Assembly (NCBI RefSeq): GCF_051020975.1
Contig: NC_135043.1
Coordinates: 5,890,001 to 5,954,000, forward strand
Direction of reading: 5' to 3'
Length of the DNA stretch: 64,000 nt
Origin: Osmia lignaria lignaria
Lineage: Eukaryota > Arthropoda > Insecta > Hymenoptera > Megachilidae
Translations under genes and position numbers: made by a program
Notes under the pieces: generated by a model
Told to the model about the DNA's origin: nothing
Database searches by the model: none
Seen by the model: the letters and a program-made list of their open reading frames with translations, nothing else
Shown here: positions 45,401 through 59,260 of the stretch, piece by piece
Position numbering within the stretch: position 1 is the stretch's first letter
Layout of the letters: each line of letters starts with the position of its first letter

Positions 45401-47900
45401 TTAGTATTTTATTGGATTTCTATTTGTTTACCAAGGAACCTTTAAATTCCCGATTACCGTCGTTCAACAAACAGCTAATTACCTGTTCTCGATAATATCG
45501 ATGAGAAAACATTTAATTAGGAATTGAAATCTTTTCATTTGCTTCCTCAATGACGTTCCCACTTAAACTGTCGTTGGTAATTTATTATTGGATTCAGTTA
45601 TTTGTAATTAAGAACTGTCGATTCGTTGGCAGCAAAAGATATTCAGATTAACGAGAGCTTTCATTTTATTGACATAGATAATTTGAATAGATCCTTGGAA
45701 ACGTATCGCGATGAACTATCATCCGTTAATCAGTTGGGTTTCATAGGATTTTATCGCTGTGATTACGATGCATAATTCCACTTCAAAATTATACAGTTGG
45801 ATACAAGTTAAACCCATTAATGCTGAAGCTGGTAGTATTAAATTCATATCTAATTACTAGAGGTATGCGAGAACCCCGAATACATAAATTAGGCGATAAA
45901 AGATGCAATTTTGTTATCAGGTTAGAAAGGGGCTGGTAGGATAATTTCATTCAACGAAGCAGCTGGTATCGGATCCCTCTATCCGATTTTCCCGAGCTAG
46001 TATTCGTTTTTTCTTTCATTTCCAAGAGAAGCTGAAGATCGATTCGCGAATCGTCGCGAATAGGATGAGACGAGAGTAATTCTAATGCGGAGTTTAAAGT
46101 AGATTACGTTTCCCTTCCGGCTTAATCACGTCGCGATGAGTTCTACTCGAAGGGTGGATTTCATTTTTATCCAGCGAGAAAGCATTTTCACCTATGCACG
46201 CAGTCGCAAACAAGCGTGGTGGCTGGTTAAAATTCACCCTGGACAGTGTCACCTAATTTTCCCGTCGATTTTCCATCGATCGTTTACACCCGGGGGAGTA
46301 ACATTGATATCGTTAATGACAATGGATAGCGACAGGGTCTTTGTGTGAATTAAAGGGGCTTATCATTTGATATTAACTCCAAAAAGCTGTAGATGATATA
46401 CAAACGAAATTTTGCATATTCAAATGATATTTCAAAAGAGGATCCATGGAATAGAAACTTAAAAAATTTTCAAAATCTACAAAATTCCTCATTGCAAATA
46501 AAATTTTACCAACAGAATTATTTTATTTTAGTTTGGGTATCGGATTAAATGATTTTATATAAAGAGGTACGAGTAAAATTGCTGGTAGAGGTGGCTATAC
46601 TGAAAGGGTTAAACAATCCCTTTTCAAGCTTTCACACTTTCTTCCAACACAATGCGCGATCCAATCATTTCTTTTCATCCCTCGAATCAATAGATGGTCT
46701 AAATGAAAGCCTCTGCTCCTCGATCAACCTCGAAACAAGTAAGTAAATAGCAAATGGCCAACAGTTTTCGAGTGGAAGTGATAAAAATCGGCAGATTTTT
46801 CTGACGGAAGTGACGGCGTTAGGTTAGGGGCAGGAAAGTAAATTTCAAGTAAAAATGAACGTAATCCACGTCGAACATGGAAGATATATAGACACCTGGC
46901 CGTGTTTACGACGGCATCTCGTGGTTTAAGGATGAGCTATTGTGAAGAAAGATGAAGTTTTGTTATCTTTCATCAGGCCTCCTCTGTTATCCCTCCTAAC
47001 TTTTCATCCTTTCCATCATGTCTCGTCCAGATTTTTCGTCAGCCTATTCATCTCTGTTTTTCCTTCGGTTCGATGTAACTTTCGCGAGTCTCGCTACTTT
47101 TCGTTTTCTTGCTTCTCGAAACGGAGGCGCGAACTTTCGAAACGCTTTCGAAAGTGTAAACGGTTGGAAGGACATCCGGTTTCGACGTCTTCACGCTACT
47201 TCCGTTCGATCCTCGTCACAAAGTTTAGCTCCCTTTAATCGGCCGGCTGGAAATTCTTTAGGGGTGAGTTTCTGGGGTTGAACCTCGAACATGGGCCTCT
47301 TGTTATGTTTTATCGGTCAGCATCCGGAATAGATTTTCTATTTATAAATTTTCAGTCTCTTCAAGACCTAATGCAAATATTTCTAATCAGGTAAATCAAA
47401 GGATTTCTAATGATACAGGAAATGATTTTCTATAGAAATTAAGGTGTCACCCGAATAGGGGTGACAAATAGTAAATTCGGTGAATTTCGGAAGTTTGATC
47501 TCTCGATACACAATTTCGTGTGTAATTAAGCGAAAGGGTGATAAGTCATTGGAAAATGTGGCTGGAAGACCAACCATGGAATTTAGTTTCATAACGTAGC
47601 TATGTTTCTGAGGGTCGCTTGCGGCGGGCCAAGAATTTATTGATACTGTAGAACGCGCGTTATTCGAACAGCGAATATAAGAGCGTTGATTCACTGACGT
47701 TCCGCTATTCGAACGTATAATCGTAAATTCTAGTACCTCCGATCTGGACAGTGTTTCGCTCGAGTAATCGAGCCAGCATAACCTGGACAACTTTTCAAAT
47801 TTTCCTTCGAATAGCATTGATCTATAATTGTCCACTATTATTTTGAATAAATAAAATTCTGCCACAATTAATGAAGAATTACCAAAGAATGAAGATGTGT
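42495..47900. other. Intronic block, no gene seen
   Basis: AT-rich sequence (43600-43850, 45280-45900, 46370-46560) alternates with GC-richer stretches (44430-44780, 45040-45240, 46930-47280). The GC-richer ones have pyrimidine-rich frames on the + strand with mirror frames on the other, a sign of composition. A 166-codon - strand frame (47407-47907) starts with ATG but matches nothing known. One GGACCATGGAGAG family member is at 44883-44930. Confidence 0.4.
44883..44930 (+). repeat. GGACCATGGAGAG family, copy 3 (internally deleted)
   Basis: GCGCGGACCGTGAAGAGAGG is followed within a few bases by CGCTGTTCAAAGGTTAATT. Both halves align with the fuller copy at 47917-48006, where GGACCATGGAGAGAG and CGCTGTTCGAGGGTTAAT are about 40 bp further apart. 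This copy has lost the middle and links the two motifs to one element. Confidence 0.65.
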
Positions 47901-47916
47901 TATACATAGTCCTTTC

Positions 47917-48006
47917 TAACCCTCGGTCGACGGACCATGGAGAGAGCCCCAGTTTTAATTCCTGTATACCAGGCCAATTGACCTACGCTCCGCTGTTCGA
48001 GGGTTA
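47917..48006 (+). mobile_element. GGACCATGGAGAG family, copy 4, possible TTAA-type MITE
   Basis: A 90-bp unit bounded by a perfect 9-bp inverted repeat, TAACCCTCG at the left and CGAGGGTTA at the right. Inside it carries the GGACCATGGAGAGAG core and ends CTCCGCTGTTCGAGGG. The flanks (CTAA and TTAA) and the CCCT/AGGG ends are reminiscent of piggyBac-type elements, whose target is TTAA. The left target copy would have one change. There is no coding capacity. This is the most complete member of the family. Confidence 0.45.
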
Positions 48007-51000
48007 ATATCGTAACCATGAAAAAAGAAAAAAAGAAACATTCTCTGAAAGGTTCTGAAACAAATCATGGAGTCGATTCGAGGCAGTTTCCAATCAGCCT
48101 AGCAAAAGTAAACCGGTGTCCGAGTAAAAATGCGTAAACTCGAGCGGTTTATTTATTATTCGGCCAGCGGAACGCCACTTTGGCGGTCGGTACACTTTGC
48201 CGAGGGACCTTTCCGCGGCGAGGGAAACTTCGAATCGAGTTTCGACGGAGGGGTGGTCGTCGATTTACCGTCCGTGGCCCTTTTCATCCTAGGCCAGAAG
48301 TTACACGGACGCTTAATGGCGTGCCTTTTAGCATTCCCCGTGTCGGATTATCACCTGCCTTTGAGCCTGTACATAATTCAGCGAGCGTGGTCGCCGCGGA
48401 AGGGTGGCTATTAGCGAACGCGTCAGAATCGCACCAATGTTGGACGATGTGGCGGCGTTGTTATTCGAAACAGCTGTTCGTAAGAAACTTGGAACGCTGG
48501 CATTTCCCGCGAGACCACCCCTTTTTCATCATTTCTTGTTAGATTTTCGAAAAAGACCGAAGCGTTTAAGAAAACGTTCACGCTAGAATTAATATTAACA
48601 GTTTGTTGGCTAATTTGCACGCTTCTCGGTGAATAATTAAATGATACCGATGCGAGGAAGTGTTACGAGGAAGTAGAAGCGTTAAATGGGATTTTAGAAG
48701 CTCTCGTAATTAACTTCAGAGGATTCTGATGTTTTATGACATTTTATGGTTCAAATCCAGCTGAGTAAATCTTACCGGTGGAACAGTGAAATTTCAGCAA
48801 TAATTTACGAGATTGAAGTTCGTCAGAGAGAAACTCTGTGCATTATTTTCATTTTCTTCATTTGTTTGAACATAATAGTTTAATTATTCCTTAATATAGA
48901 AATTAAATTTAGGAAATTAATCTTTCCATTTATGATAATTTCCAATTATGATAATCATCTCCTTACTGTTTATATCACACATCTCCAACGTTGTATCATC
49001 CATCGTTTCGTATCCCGGAAACGTAAGAGTCGTTAAAGAAAATAATGTTAACCAACCATTCGTTTTCCATGGATCCTGGTTTCGAGAAAGGCAATAGAAA
49101 AATGAATCTTACGTATCGCTTCCGGTGGTGGTTGTTGACGGTGCCGGTATATCTTCTGAAATTCATCCATTAAATTTGCATTTCCCCCATTACACGTTGC
49201 TTCACCGTTGCATCAGAGAACTTGCCGTAGAAATTCTTTGTAACGCGTACACCATGGACCATTATCTCTAGCTGGTATACGATGGCACCGCGAACGATCG
49301 CGACATGCAAAAGTAATTCCGAAACACCGTTCAAAGTTACAACGATCGTAAAGAGGAAGACGTAGACCACCTTCTAACATTTCCCCGCGCTCGTTCGTTT
49401 ACTGCTATCGATACATTATCGGTGTCTAGCCCGGCGTTATTCACCGCGAACGCTTCGCGTATACAGTTTATGATCGATCGAGCTGTTATCTTGCCGCTTC
49501 AGCTCGCAATTAAATTTCCTACGCGATATCGAGCTAACGCTAATGCTAATTTCCTTGTAACCGTTAGCTTAACGCGTTGAATACCGCGGGGACCATCGAT
49601 GGATAACATCGCGAATTTAGTATAATGGAATCGATGGAAGAAAATTGAAGAGAATTGAGGAAAATTTTATTAATTTCGCTGAGAACTTAGGGAATTCGGA
49701 TACTCTTAGGATCAGTTCGAGTAATTTTAATTTTGGGTTTTGAATATCAAACTCGGGATTCGAATTCTCTTCAAGACCCAAAACGTCTCATCGGGTATTT
49801 CTATACCCCTAGTATTAAGTCTTGCGCCACATCACTGACCGTCTGACCAATATCGCGCTATACTACTTGCCAGAGTCCGACTACAGGCTACACAGTACTC
49901 AATGCCGCGTCGTCCCTCAAAAACTTAGAAATTATGTTAAATATAATAAAATTTAAGCGCAAATTAATAGCTGCAAGGAAAATATAATTGATGCTGCGTT
50001 TCTGTTATCATGCTTGTTCGTCAGAGTTGATCTTAACATGTCGCATGATAAGAGGAAACGAGTTAGTTGAATTCGCTGACGGGGATACAATGTGCGACTG
50101 AAATCAGACGAAACGTAACAGCGTCAAATAATCTGGAAGACATAATGGCTCGACTACTGCGTTGGCTTTCATTGTAGACGACATTCTCCTCGGCAGACTT
50201 TGCTCTTCTAATATGTCAGCGTTGTCTTTTAACCTCAAACAATTGTACCGCTCTCAGTAGTACACCTCGTGATTTCGTCCCGAAAACATGAAACTGTAAT
50301 TTTCGAATATACAAGTGACAATTGGACCACAATTCAATCTGAAACATCGGTGAGACGATAGAAAAAACTAACAGGATAGAAAGTGAAAAAGTCGTAACGA
50401 GTGTATTGGATTGGTTGACAAGGGAAAATATGAGGAAGATATTGTTGAAAGCGCGGCTTAAATGGAGGGTATCGATTTCATGGAAAGTATTTAACGTCTT
50501 GTAGTGCCTTTGTTCCTCGAATCCACTCGTCGTTGCTTTGTCAGAACGGTAAAAGCGCTAATTTCCCATCGTTTAATAGCAACGGACGGAGCAACACTTG
50601 TTCCGTTGCACACGATATTGAAATGCAAGATACATTATTCCGCACACGTAGCCGATACAGCTCGAGTCGCTGATTATAGAATCGTTTACTGAAAAACGCA
50701 CGAATAGGAATCCGATATCCAATTCGACGCGCATACCGATGTGATAGTAGCCGATGAATAGTTCATTTCACGTTAAATATGGAAGGCAAAGTAGCTGCGA
50801 CGAGGCAGAAGGGAAAATTTTTCTGTTTTTGTATCCAAATTATTTTACACCTGTGATGATCGAAAAAATTAATGATTCGTGGAATGATTTGTCAATTTGT
50901 CATGAAATTTAATTTTATAGTTTGACCTTATTATTAACAGAAACTTGGAACTAAGAATTTTTCTTGGGTGAACCAGGTCATTTAGCTTCATTAACAGTGT

Positions 51001-54000
51001 CAAGTATTATTTGAATCTGATAATTTGATAATTTTAAGATAGTAGAATCTTAGAATTTCAGAATTTTAAAATCCTAAATTCTAATAGAAATTCCTCTAGA
51101 AATTTAAGATACCATTAGAATCTTAGAATTTAGAAATTTTAGAATTCTGAATCATCCTAGAAATTCTCAAAGAATTTGCTCTAAATATCCCCAAATCTCC
51201 TAGAATGGTAAGGGGATCAACTCATATTTCGATTCTGGTTATTAATATTTGATATGCATCGAAAAATAGCATTGTTTTACAACTCGAGCAGCCTTTGAAA
51301 CTTTTATCTTCCTTCACTTTTTCCCCCCTTATTTTACAGAAAATTCCGATATATACGGAATCCGATGAACTACTTGGTGTCTCGAGATACAGCTGTGTAT
51401 GTCTCGAATGGGTTATCGGATTTCTCCTAGGATTTCACCGTGGACTTGGCTTTATGGGCATCTTGAGATTATCGGTTGCTGCTGGAAAAGTACGTTTTAG
51501 GAGCGGTTGCGACTATTGTTCTCCGATCGTATCCTAAATGATTGAATGCGGTGCAGAGCGGTTTTTCTTGACGTGTTACCGGATTAAATTTATCGCTGTC
51601 CTGTGGAAGACTACTCTTTCTTCAATTTCTCTTGATCCTTTCCACTGATACTTGTCCAGCCAAGATTCGCTATCATTTCAACTACCCCCTATTATTTCAG
51701 AAAATAACAAAGGAGTATCTATCAATAGCCAGTGATGCAATTCAAAAATTTTCTTTCCCCCATCATATTGAAAATTCCATAATAACATTTTCTGAAATTT
51801 TTGAAAATTCTCTAGAATTTCCAAATAGGGTACAAACTAATTCTACTGACTTTTCCACTCCCCAACTTGCACTACTATCATAAGCATAATAGTATCATTA
51901 CCTTCAGTATCACTTTAAATCATTAGTACCTAATGTGATTAACATAAAAACATTTCTCTTGAAACATTTCCTTCAAAGAATGGAAAAGTCTCCTCTCTGT
52001 CTTGGCGGAAGTCTAACGAAAACGAAGGAACGGCATCGTTCGGTGATTGTCGCGTTGAAAACAAGCCTGGGGCAAGAAAAATTGGTCGCGTTAGCGAGGA
52101 AGGAGGCACAAAAGGGCTTCCCGAGGGCCATAGGATCGTGAAAGATTCCCTGCTTCTTTCTTTTAGTCGATATACGCGCGACCACCGCTTCGAAATCGAA
52201 CGCCTTCGGCTTTCATCCGTCCCATCTCATTTTCGCGTGGCTTATCCGATCGCACGGCGCGGTTTTATCGCGGGAACGGAATCGCTGAGAAGGAATGCCA
52301 CCGTAAACCTCGTGTTCTCTTCATTGTCGAGCGAAACGCTTGACGCGTTAACTCACTAAATAAAGATTCGTTTTTTGTTACCTCCACCCTAGCCACTATC
52401 GAACTGTATCACCCTCGATTTCAGGCGAATGTGGTTTTAAAAAAAATTATTACCCTTAAAGGCTCTATCGTTTTCCGGTTCACCGCTGAAACTCGTGACG
52501 TGAATGAATAGAAGATTTTTTCTTATTTTTTATCTACAAAATATAACCCCTTGAATAAAGTTTCCAAAATTTCCATCATTTAACTCTTAATTGCTTAGGG
52601 GAGGAATGACCCTTCAGTAATACTCCAATTATTCTAAAAATTCTATTATAAAACAAATTAAAACTTTCATTGCTTCTTCAAAACCACCTCATCTGTTAAG
52701 GATTAAAAATTAAATTTATTAATAATGAATTATGTAGAATTGATCTGTAACCCTAGAATATGTTTGTCCAATTAATTATATCCATTTTAAATGATCGGTG
52801 TTCGAAGTGATCGTTCATCTATGCTACATCCGTCTTGCGATTATGTTCGACACGAAGCGTGCAGCTTCCTATTAGCCGAGTTACTTGGCGAAGTTATGAC
52901 GCTTGTTAGACACGCCGCGTCCCGAAATCGGATTCCAGATCGTGCTCGTCCTTCCTCTGTGCCAACCGATCCAACACGATCCGATCGAACGGGCTAATTA
53001 GAAGATATCGAGCACGGTAACGAACGAGGGGACGCGGTTTTCCTGCGAGCATGAAGAAATTAATTGCTGCCAGCTAGTGGCGAATCGCGGGCGAGTTCGT
53101 GACTCGCTTACCGATTCGCCGAACAGAATCGATGCGAGATTTTGTCAGGGAAATGTATGAGGTATTTCGTTTGGAAATTGGCTTTACCTTTGGAAACGGG
53201 GATCAAAAGATTTTTGGCTTTATAAAAAATTTTAATTTGATGATAGTTCTTTATTAAATTTATAAGAATAAGGAACGAGAGGAAGTAACGGGTCTCGGGT
53301 GGTTCAGGTTGTTCAAGGTAAGAGTATTGGTGCATAACGGGGTGAATCGAGCGTAAAATATGAAAATCATCTCGTTAGAGGGAACGGTTGCAGGGCAAGC
53401 GATCTTGACGGTAGTTAAGCCGGCAACACGCGACACGCTAACATTATCACAGTGGGCGTGTACGCTAATTTCAGGCGGCTGGCAATCTGCATAATTCGGT
53501 TAGAGCAAACATCCAGCTCGCGTGGCGTTTCGCCGTTATCTGTCCGCTCGGATGTCCGGCAAGAGGCGTTCTTATCCATCGATCGTTTCCAATCGTAGGC
53601 TCGATTTTTTATTAAGCTCCGTTGCTAATGCCGCGCCCGGAATCGCCCTGCTTAACTCTTTAGCTAGGGCTCGTTTCCACTGAAGATCTATCGTCCACGA
53701 GACGAGGATTAGGATACTTAGAGCTTGATAAACGAATTCTGTATCCTGTTCGAATTTATTAGTTTAGAAAGTAGTTCTCTTCTTCTAAAATTATGAAAAC
53801 TTTTTTTTCAATCTGGAATTAGGTTCAGAGAAAATATAAAAATATACGGGTTGTAATTTTTAAAAATTCAATTTTCTAATCTTTCTATTGTAAATTGTAT
53901 TTCGAATGAAACCTAAGTATATTTAATTAATCAGAAGCAATCTAATTTGCCGGGGATACGAAAAGCAAGTTGGCGAACTCGATACAGCACATACACGTAG

Positions 54001-55120
54001 TTAGAAGGTGTCGTTACAAGTTGTTCCTGATCGATAGACTTACAAGTTGAACAATTCTGCTAACGTGGTCCTGATGCGGGTTCGTGCAACGTTAGAGAAG
54101 CTACCGAGGCTGATTGATTAAGTTCAAAGAATCATGCTGTCGATCGTGACGAATGGAGAAAGCGGATAATAGGTCGTGTCTTAACTTCCTTTCCAGAAAG
54201 GAGGTTGATTAAGTCCCTGCCTCGAAACGATTCCAAATCATAATTGACGAAAAAGTCTGTCATCAAGAGTTTCTAACGCTTCATTTTTCATTAGAAAATA
54301 TATCAGATCGTTAAATGACCGATTCCTTTCTTTTTCTTCTTTTTCATGGAAAGAGTAGTCGAAGAGGTTTTTCAAGGAAAAAATCATGGAGTATATATGT
54401 AAAGAAGGTTAATGTATCCAGGAAAAATTTTCTCCGACTCTGATTAAAGAAATGAATAAAAGGATATAGAGGAATAGCGATCGAAATCACGATGCGTTAT
54501 CGTTGAATATTTGCGAAAGGGGATGGCGGTACCGCGAACCGTAAGTGAATTATGCAAATTAAATGCGTTACAACAGAGCGCACACTGTTCGTGCTCTGAA
54601 AATTCTAGCGCGAAATAAGCGATTATTCACGAATTACCCTATAATTTATTAGCTTGGGATAAGCGTTCGCGTCGAATAACCAATGGACGTTTACAAAGGT
54701 TTTATTGAACGGTAGTCGTTTTCTCGACTATCCGCAAATATTTTCGCACAAGGTTCTCTTGGTAATTTCTCGTTGCATTATGCATACTGGGAGGAATCGG
54801 CGTTTCAGCGGAAACAGAAACACTGACATGAAGAAGAAGAAGTTTATCTTCAAATTTATTGACCGATGAAATCGTTCTTGTTAATAAAATATCGTTGAAA
54901 AACATTTCAATTCATGATTTACATTTTCAGTGTTCGATAGCATTAATTGATTCTTGATTGTTTTTCATTGAAATTATTTTTAGACATAAACAACTTATCT
55001 TAGAAAAGTATTTTAACCCCTCTATACTATAATTTTGCTTATTTTGTTAATATAATTATTCACTTGATTCAGTATACTTAAATTAGAATAAAAATAATTA
55101 AATTGGCAGGACGTTGAAAA
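48007..55120. other. Intronic block, no gene seen
   Basis: GC-richer islands lie at about 48130-48600, 49380-49620, 52000-52350, 52790-53140 and 53380-53700. AT-rich parts lie between, notably 50820-51290 and 52540-52790. An octamer-like ATGCAAAT at 54553-54560 lies in a patch (54480-54660) that looks unique and non-repetitive. Frames in the islands overlap on both strands and match no family. One AATTTTAGA array is listed separately. Confidence 0.4.
51043..51220 (+). repeat. Long AGAATTTTA array with GTAAGGGGATC tail
   Basis: Over 160 bp of degenerate units (TAGAATCTTAGAATTTCAG, AATTTAGAAATTTTAGAATTC and similar) end in GTAAGGGGATCAA at 51208-51220. The tail matches GTAAGGGGACCAG after the array at 40416. 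It is the longest member of this family in the window. Confidence 0.65.
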
Positions 55121-55122
55121 TA

Positions 55123-55281
55123 CAGCAGACTTTTGTTATATTGCTACTCTTCCATCATGGTATCCTAGGAAAATGATATATGGTACATCTATGTTCCTTT
55201 TCTTTCCAAATGATAACCTGGGGGTTTGAAGAATTTTCCATTTCTTCAGCCCCGTTCGACAATATAACCAGAGATCCACTG
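55123..55281. mobile_element. pogo/Tigger-like MITE, TA-flanked, both ends present
   Basis: A 159-bp element begins CAGCAGACTTTTGTTATATT and ends with the complement of CAGTGGATCTCTGGTTATAT. The inverted ends align over about 22 bp with one single-base gap. It is flanked by TA at 55121-55122 and 55282-55283. The ends belong to the same family as the element at 4966-5075 and the single ends at 21203 and 38087. No transposase is encoded. Confidence 0.65.
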
Positions 55282-55283
55282 TA

Positions 55284-58200
55284 AAAATAAGTCAGTCTGA
55301 GCCAAGTCTACCTTTCGCCATAACATTTCAACGAAGCGGATCGTTCTAAATGGATTCCAGCTAAAAGGAACAGACGAAAATTCCTCGAAACCGAGCTGTT
55401 CCCGTTGTTAAACAAGATCGTTTCGTGCTGGCAGGAAAATCGTGCTGCTTTTTACCGGTTTCCATTAAGGGTTCGCTCGTTTCCTGCCTCTTTGCTCGCA
55501 GACGCCTAATATCGAAACTTTCCACATAAGATATTACCGTCGGTGACAAGTTATTAATTGAAAACTTTAATTCAGTTAGTTATCGGCTCTCCTCGTCCGT
55601 CCTCCATTAGCATAATCCGTGCCTCGCCGTCGCCACGGCTGTGCACGACGGGAAAACTTTCCGCTTCCGGTGTTCACACAGTCGTCGACAGGTACAAATC
55701 GAAAGTCTATCGAAGGAGAACAATAATTCATAACGAGGAGAACCTTCTCGCGATCAGTGAAACGCACACCCCTTACTTTCCTAGCCATGTTTGCCAACCA
55801 CCCACTCAGACGTCGTTTCACCGCGAGCCACGTTACTTCCGTGACAACGTAATCCCGTGAAATCCGGTTCTCCCGGCGAAGAAGAATCATTTCCATAAAC
55901 CTTTTAGTGGAAACGAGGAAACAGAATTAGCCGAGTTTCCAGGTGCAAACAGCCAATCTGAGAAACCTTATTACCGAGGGAAAACGTATCAATTGCGACC
56001 CTTTCTCAGTTTCCGGTTGTAACTAAATATGTCCACGGTAGCGGATTAACATTTCTAGAACTAGGCGGCTATTAAATTATTCTAAATTTCATTCAATATT
56101 CTTTGACATAGCAAATGGAAAACTTAGAGAATGGGACCCTCTGGAAAATAAGGGAGCCAGGGCTAAATCTCTCCATGATCCGTCACTGCAGGTCCATTAA
56201 CAATGCCAAATCCAATACCAATAGCAATCCTAATGCTTCACCGAATCAAATAGCAAATAGCTGGAATGTATTACCGATCCTAATCAAGGGTTAATTAAAA
56301 TTTATCTATTCAATGAATACAAATGAGCGAACGTTCGAAGTATTCAAAGATGCCCGTGCGAGACGGTTTCGCGGAACGTAATTGATTGAAATGCAAAGGT
56401 TGGAAAGTTGTAGGTATCAGTGGAAAATCGAATGGAAGTTGAAATCTACGATCTCGAAACGTCTTCTACGTAAGCTCCGATCCTAAAGCTGATATCAATT
56501 CAGAATCGAAGCAGTTTCAAAGTTGACTTTCCCTCGGAAAGTTGTCTAAACAATCGGGAAAGGTGATCAGATTAAACTTCTTTTAGCTTTGGAAATTAAT
56601 CAAACCGGTGTCCGATTAAAATACCTACAGTTGTCTCGATAAATCCAACTTTTGTTGTTACCTTCAACGGTCTCATCCTTTAAGCCGTCCCGGATCGATC
56701 GGATTCTTTCTTTCTATTTGCCGAACGATTGAAACTTTACGCTATCGTTGCGCGAGCTGACGCTATACCGGGACAACAAGAACACTCGGGAAGAATCGAC
56801 GATCGTGGAAAAAGGTGGCGAGCATCCCTGAAGAAAAGTTCAATCTGCGGTGTATAGAGTCGAACGAGGTTGGTAGACGTTCGATCGACACTTTGTTCTA
56901 TGGAATCTTAAGACTTTAAGTCTTGAATGGTCCAGTAAAGTTTCCACGAAAAAGGCAACAATACCGGTGGCCAACGGTACGATTCATCAATCCAGAAGAG
57001 TCGATTAATTCAATTAATTCAATCTGGTAATTGCTTCTCATCGATCCTGTCCCCTATCGACAGTTTGCCTCTTGCCCGGATAGGTAACTGTGTACCGTAC
57101 GTGTGTTGCTCCCTTTTCTCTACCCCTCTTATCTTCGGCTTCCACTTTCCACCAAGAAATGCTCCACCTTCCTTTCTACTCTTTTCACGTCGCTCCTCTA
57201 TGGGTAGATGAGAGATTAACCGAACGATTTTTCCCGCGAATCTGTTGCTCCGAATGTTTACTCACGTGTGAAGGAATTGAGGGTTGATTCTAGCAAGGGT
57301 TTGAAAAAATTTGAAAAAAATTATTCATTTTCGGTAGGATAAAAGTAAAATGAATGTTTAATTGGAGTTATATTTATACGAAACTTTCCTTTCTTGTATA
57401 CTTTCAATTCTATTAATTAGAAAACTATTTGCGTCTTTTGTCAATGGGATAATGAAACGAAAGCAGCCGGGGAAGTTTTAATTCAGTTAGACGAAACTAG
57501 TTCAATAAAACGCGACCCAATTTTCCATCAAATTTTCCGAACTCGCCAGCAGCAATTCTCAAAAACTTTCCTCTCTCCACTGAACAATCTGTTTACGAAG
57601 GTGTAGAGAAACAAACAAATCGATCATCCATTCGGAAACTTTTATAAAAAAGAAATTGCTGCTATTGGTACCCTTTATGTACCTCGAAGACCTCTTCCAA
57701 CTTCGAAAAACAATAACAATTTTAGAATGGGTGAAATATAAATTTCCATAGAAGATAGATTCTAGAAAATGGTATTTCCATTTATCAGTAATCATCGATA
57801 TACGAAAACGCCTAAGTGTCCATCACAGCAACATAACAAGAGGGTGAAAAGTAAAATAGAAGGTGGATCGACAATGTTGGAAAGCTTAATTGACAAAGGC
57901 GCGAAATGCAAAGTACGCCCCTTAATTGCCAAAATTAGTAATTACGGTACTCGAGGGAATCGCGGGCATTTGCCTAACCCCCTCGGGGCCTTTTATTCTC
58001 TCAGCGTCTCCGTCTTGTCCCACCCTCACTGACAGTGTACTTCGCTCGCTGCTGATGATAGCTTTCCCACCCCTTCTCTATCTTTTCTTACTTCCTTTTC
58101 CTTGGTCGAATGAACAGCGCCGGAACCAACGACTAACCCAGATTTCAATAAACCTCGTCTTAAGACAACTTTCAGTCCATTCAACCCGGCGACAGCTTCG

Positions 58201-59220
58201 TGGCTGGCCATTTATGGTCTCGTTGGTGATCGAAATTAAATTTCAAGATAATTTTTGCGAAATTTTGTCAACGCTTTATGTTACCATTTATCAGTTCGTA
58301 AAATTATTAATTATGAAATCCTCTATAATTATGCAAAGTTCTCTTTGGATGTCGATGGCGTCGGTAGCGAGAATGAAAAACCATGCCAGCCGTCATTCTC
58401 TTCTGGTTGGCCGGCCGTTTTTCAGGTTAAATGGCCGCGTAATTAAGCCCCGCTCGGTCTTAACTTCACCGATGCGCGGCCTCTTGCTTCTTTGTCGATC
58501 CCTTTCGCTTGTTATTCAACTGCAACGCCAGATCGCCAAGCGGATAAGTACGTCTCGGATTGTCTAACGACGTTAATCCGCTTGCAGGTGGCTCGTTTCT
58601 TGCCGGTAATAAGAAAGGAAAAGAGGAAAAAAGGGTGCATCCAACGTCGTCACTTCGCGACGCGTGTTTACGTCGGATCTGAGATTTTTTTGGTGTTTTA
58701 ATTGGAAAGGAAAACGGGACGGATATTAAACCTGGCACTCCTGCTCTTTGTCAGTGGACATTGTTATTTCGTCTAGAAGATCGTAACTCGTCCTCGGCTT
58801 TTGTTATTTCTTCGTTCCGCGATGTTCCCTTTCCTTTCTTCTCCGCGCTTCTTTTCGTTCGCCGCCGTTGAAATTGCAGCGGGTGGAAACGTTCGTTCGG
58901 CTTTTAATTCGAACCGAGCGGCGTATTTGTTAAGTTGCTCGCTCCTTTTTCTCGTTCCTCCATCTACTTGAATGAGATCCGGATCGGGAAACGACGGATA
59001 AACGTGTCTTTTGTCAGCCAATCGAAACCGTACCACGATTGTGCGTGACGTTTCAGCGCCTCTCCTTTGGTGAGAGTTTCCGGTGGAGTCAGATTTTTTT
59101 CTCAGCCTTTGAGATTATTCTATTGTGAATTTATTTAAGTCTTTAGAAACATAGTAGTGTCGGTCATATAGACTCGAAAGGAGACAGCAGGGTGAACACT
59201 TTATTAAAACAAGGCGGACC
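55284..59220. other. Intronic block, no gene seen
   Basis: CpG-richer stretches lie at 55560-55860 and 58480-59080, with AT-richer DNA between. The longest frame in the window (57926-58567, + strand) begins with TTG, not ATG, and its leucine/serine-rich reading resembles nothing known. The rest has small overlapping frames. No RNA gene was recognised. Confidence 0.4.
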
Positions 59221-59224
59221 GTAT

Positions 59225-59260
59225 GGCGGACCATGGAGAGAGCCACAATTTTAATTTAAT
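59225..59260 (+). repeat. GGACCATGGAGAG family, copy 5
   Basis: GGCGGACCATGGAGAGAGCC then ACAATTTTAATTTAAT, the cleanest copy of the core and tail. Immediately upstream, GGCGGACCGTATGGCGGACC shows the GGCGGACC phrase twice. Confidence 0.75.

Noticed and set aside
47407..47907. 166-codon - strand frame starting with ATG
   Set aside because: No family, signal peptide or splice context recognised. One or so frame of this length is expected by chance in 64 kb read in six frames.
57926..58567. Longest open frame in the window (213 codons, + strand)
   Set aside because: It begins at TTG, the first ATG is well inside, the product is a leucine/serine-rich mixture with no recognisable domain, and there is no supporting splice or promoter context.
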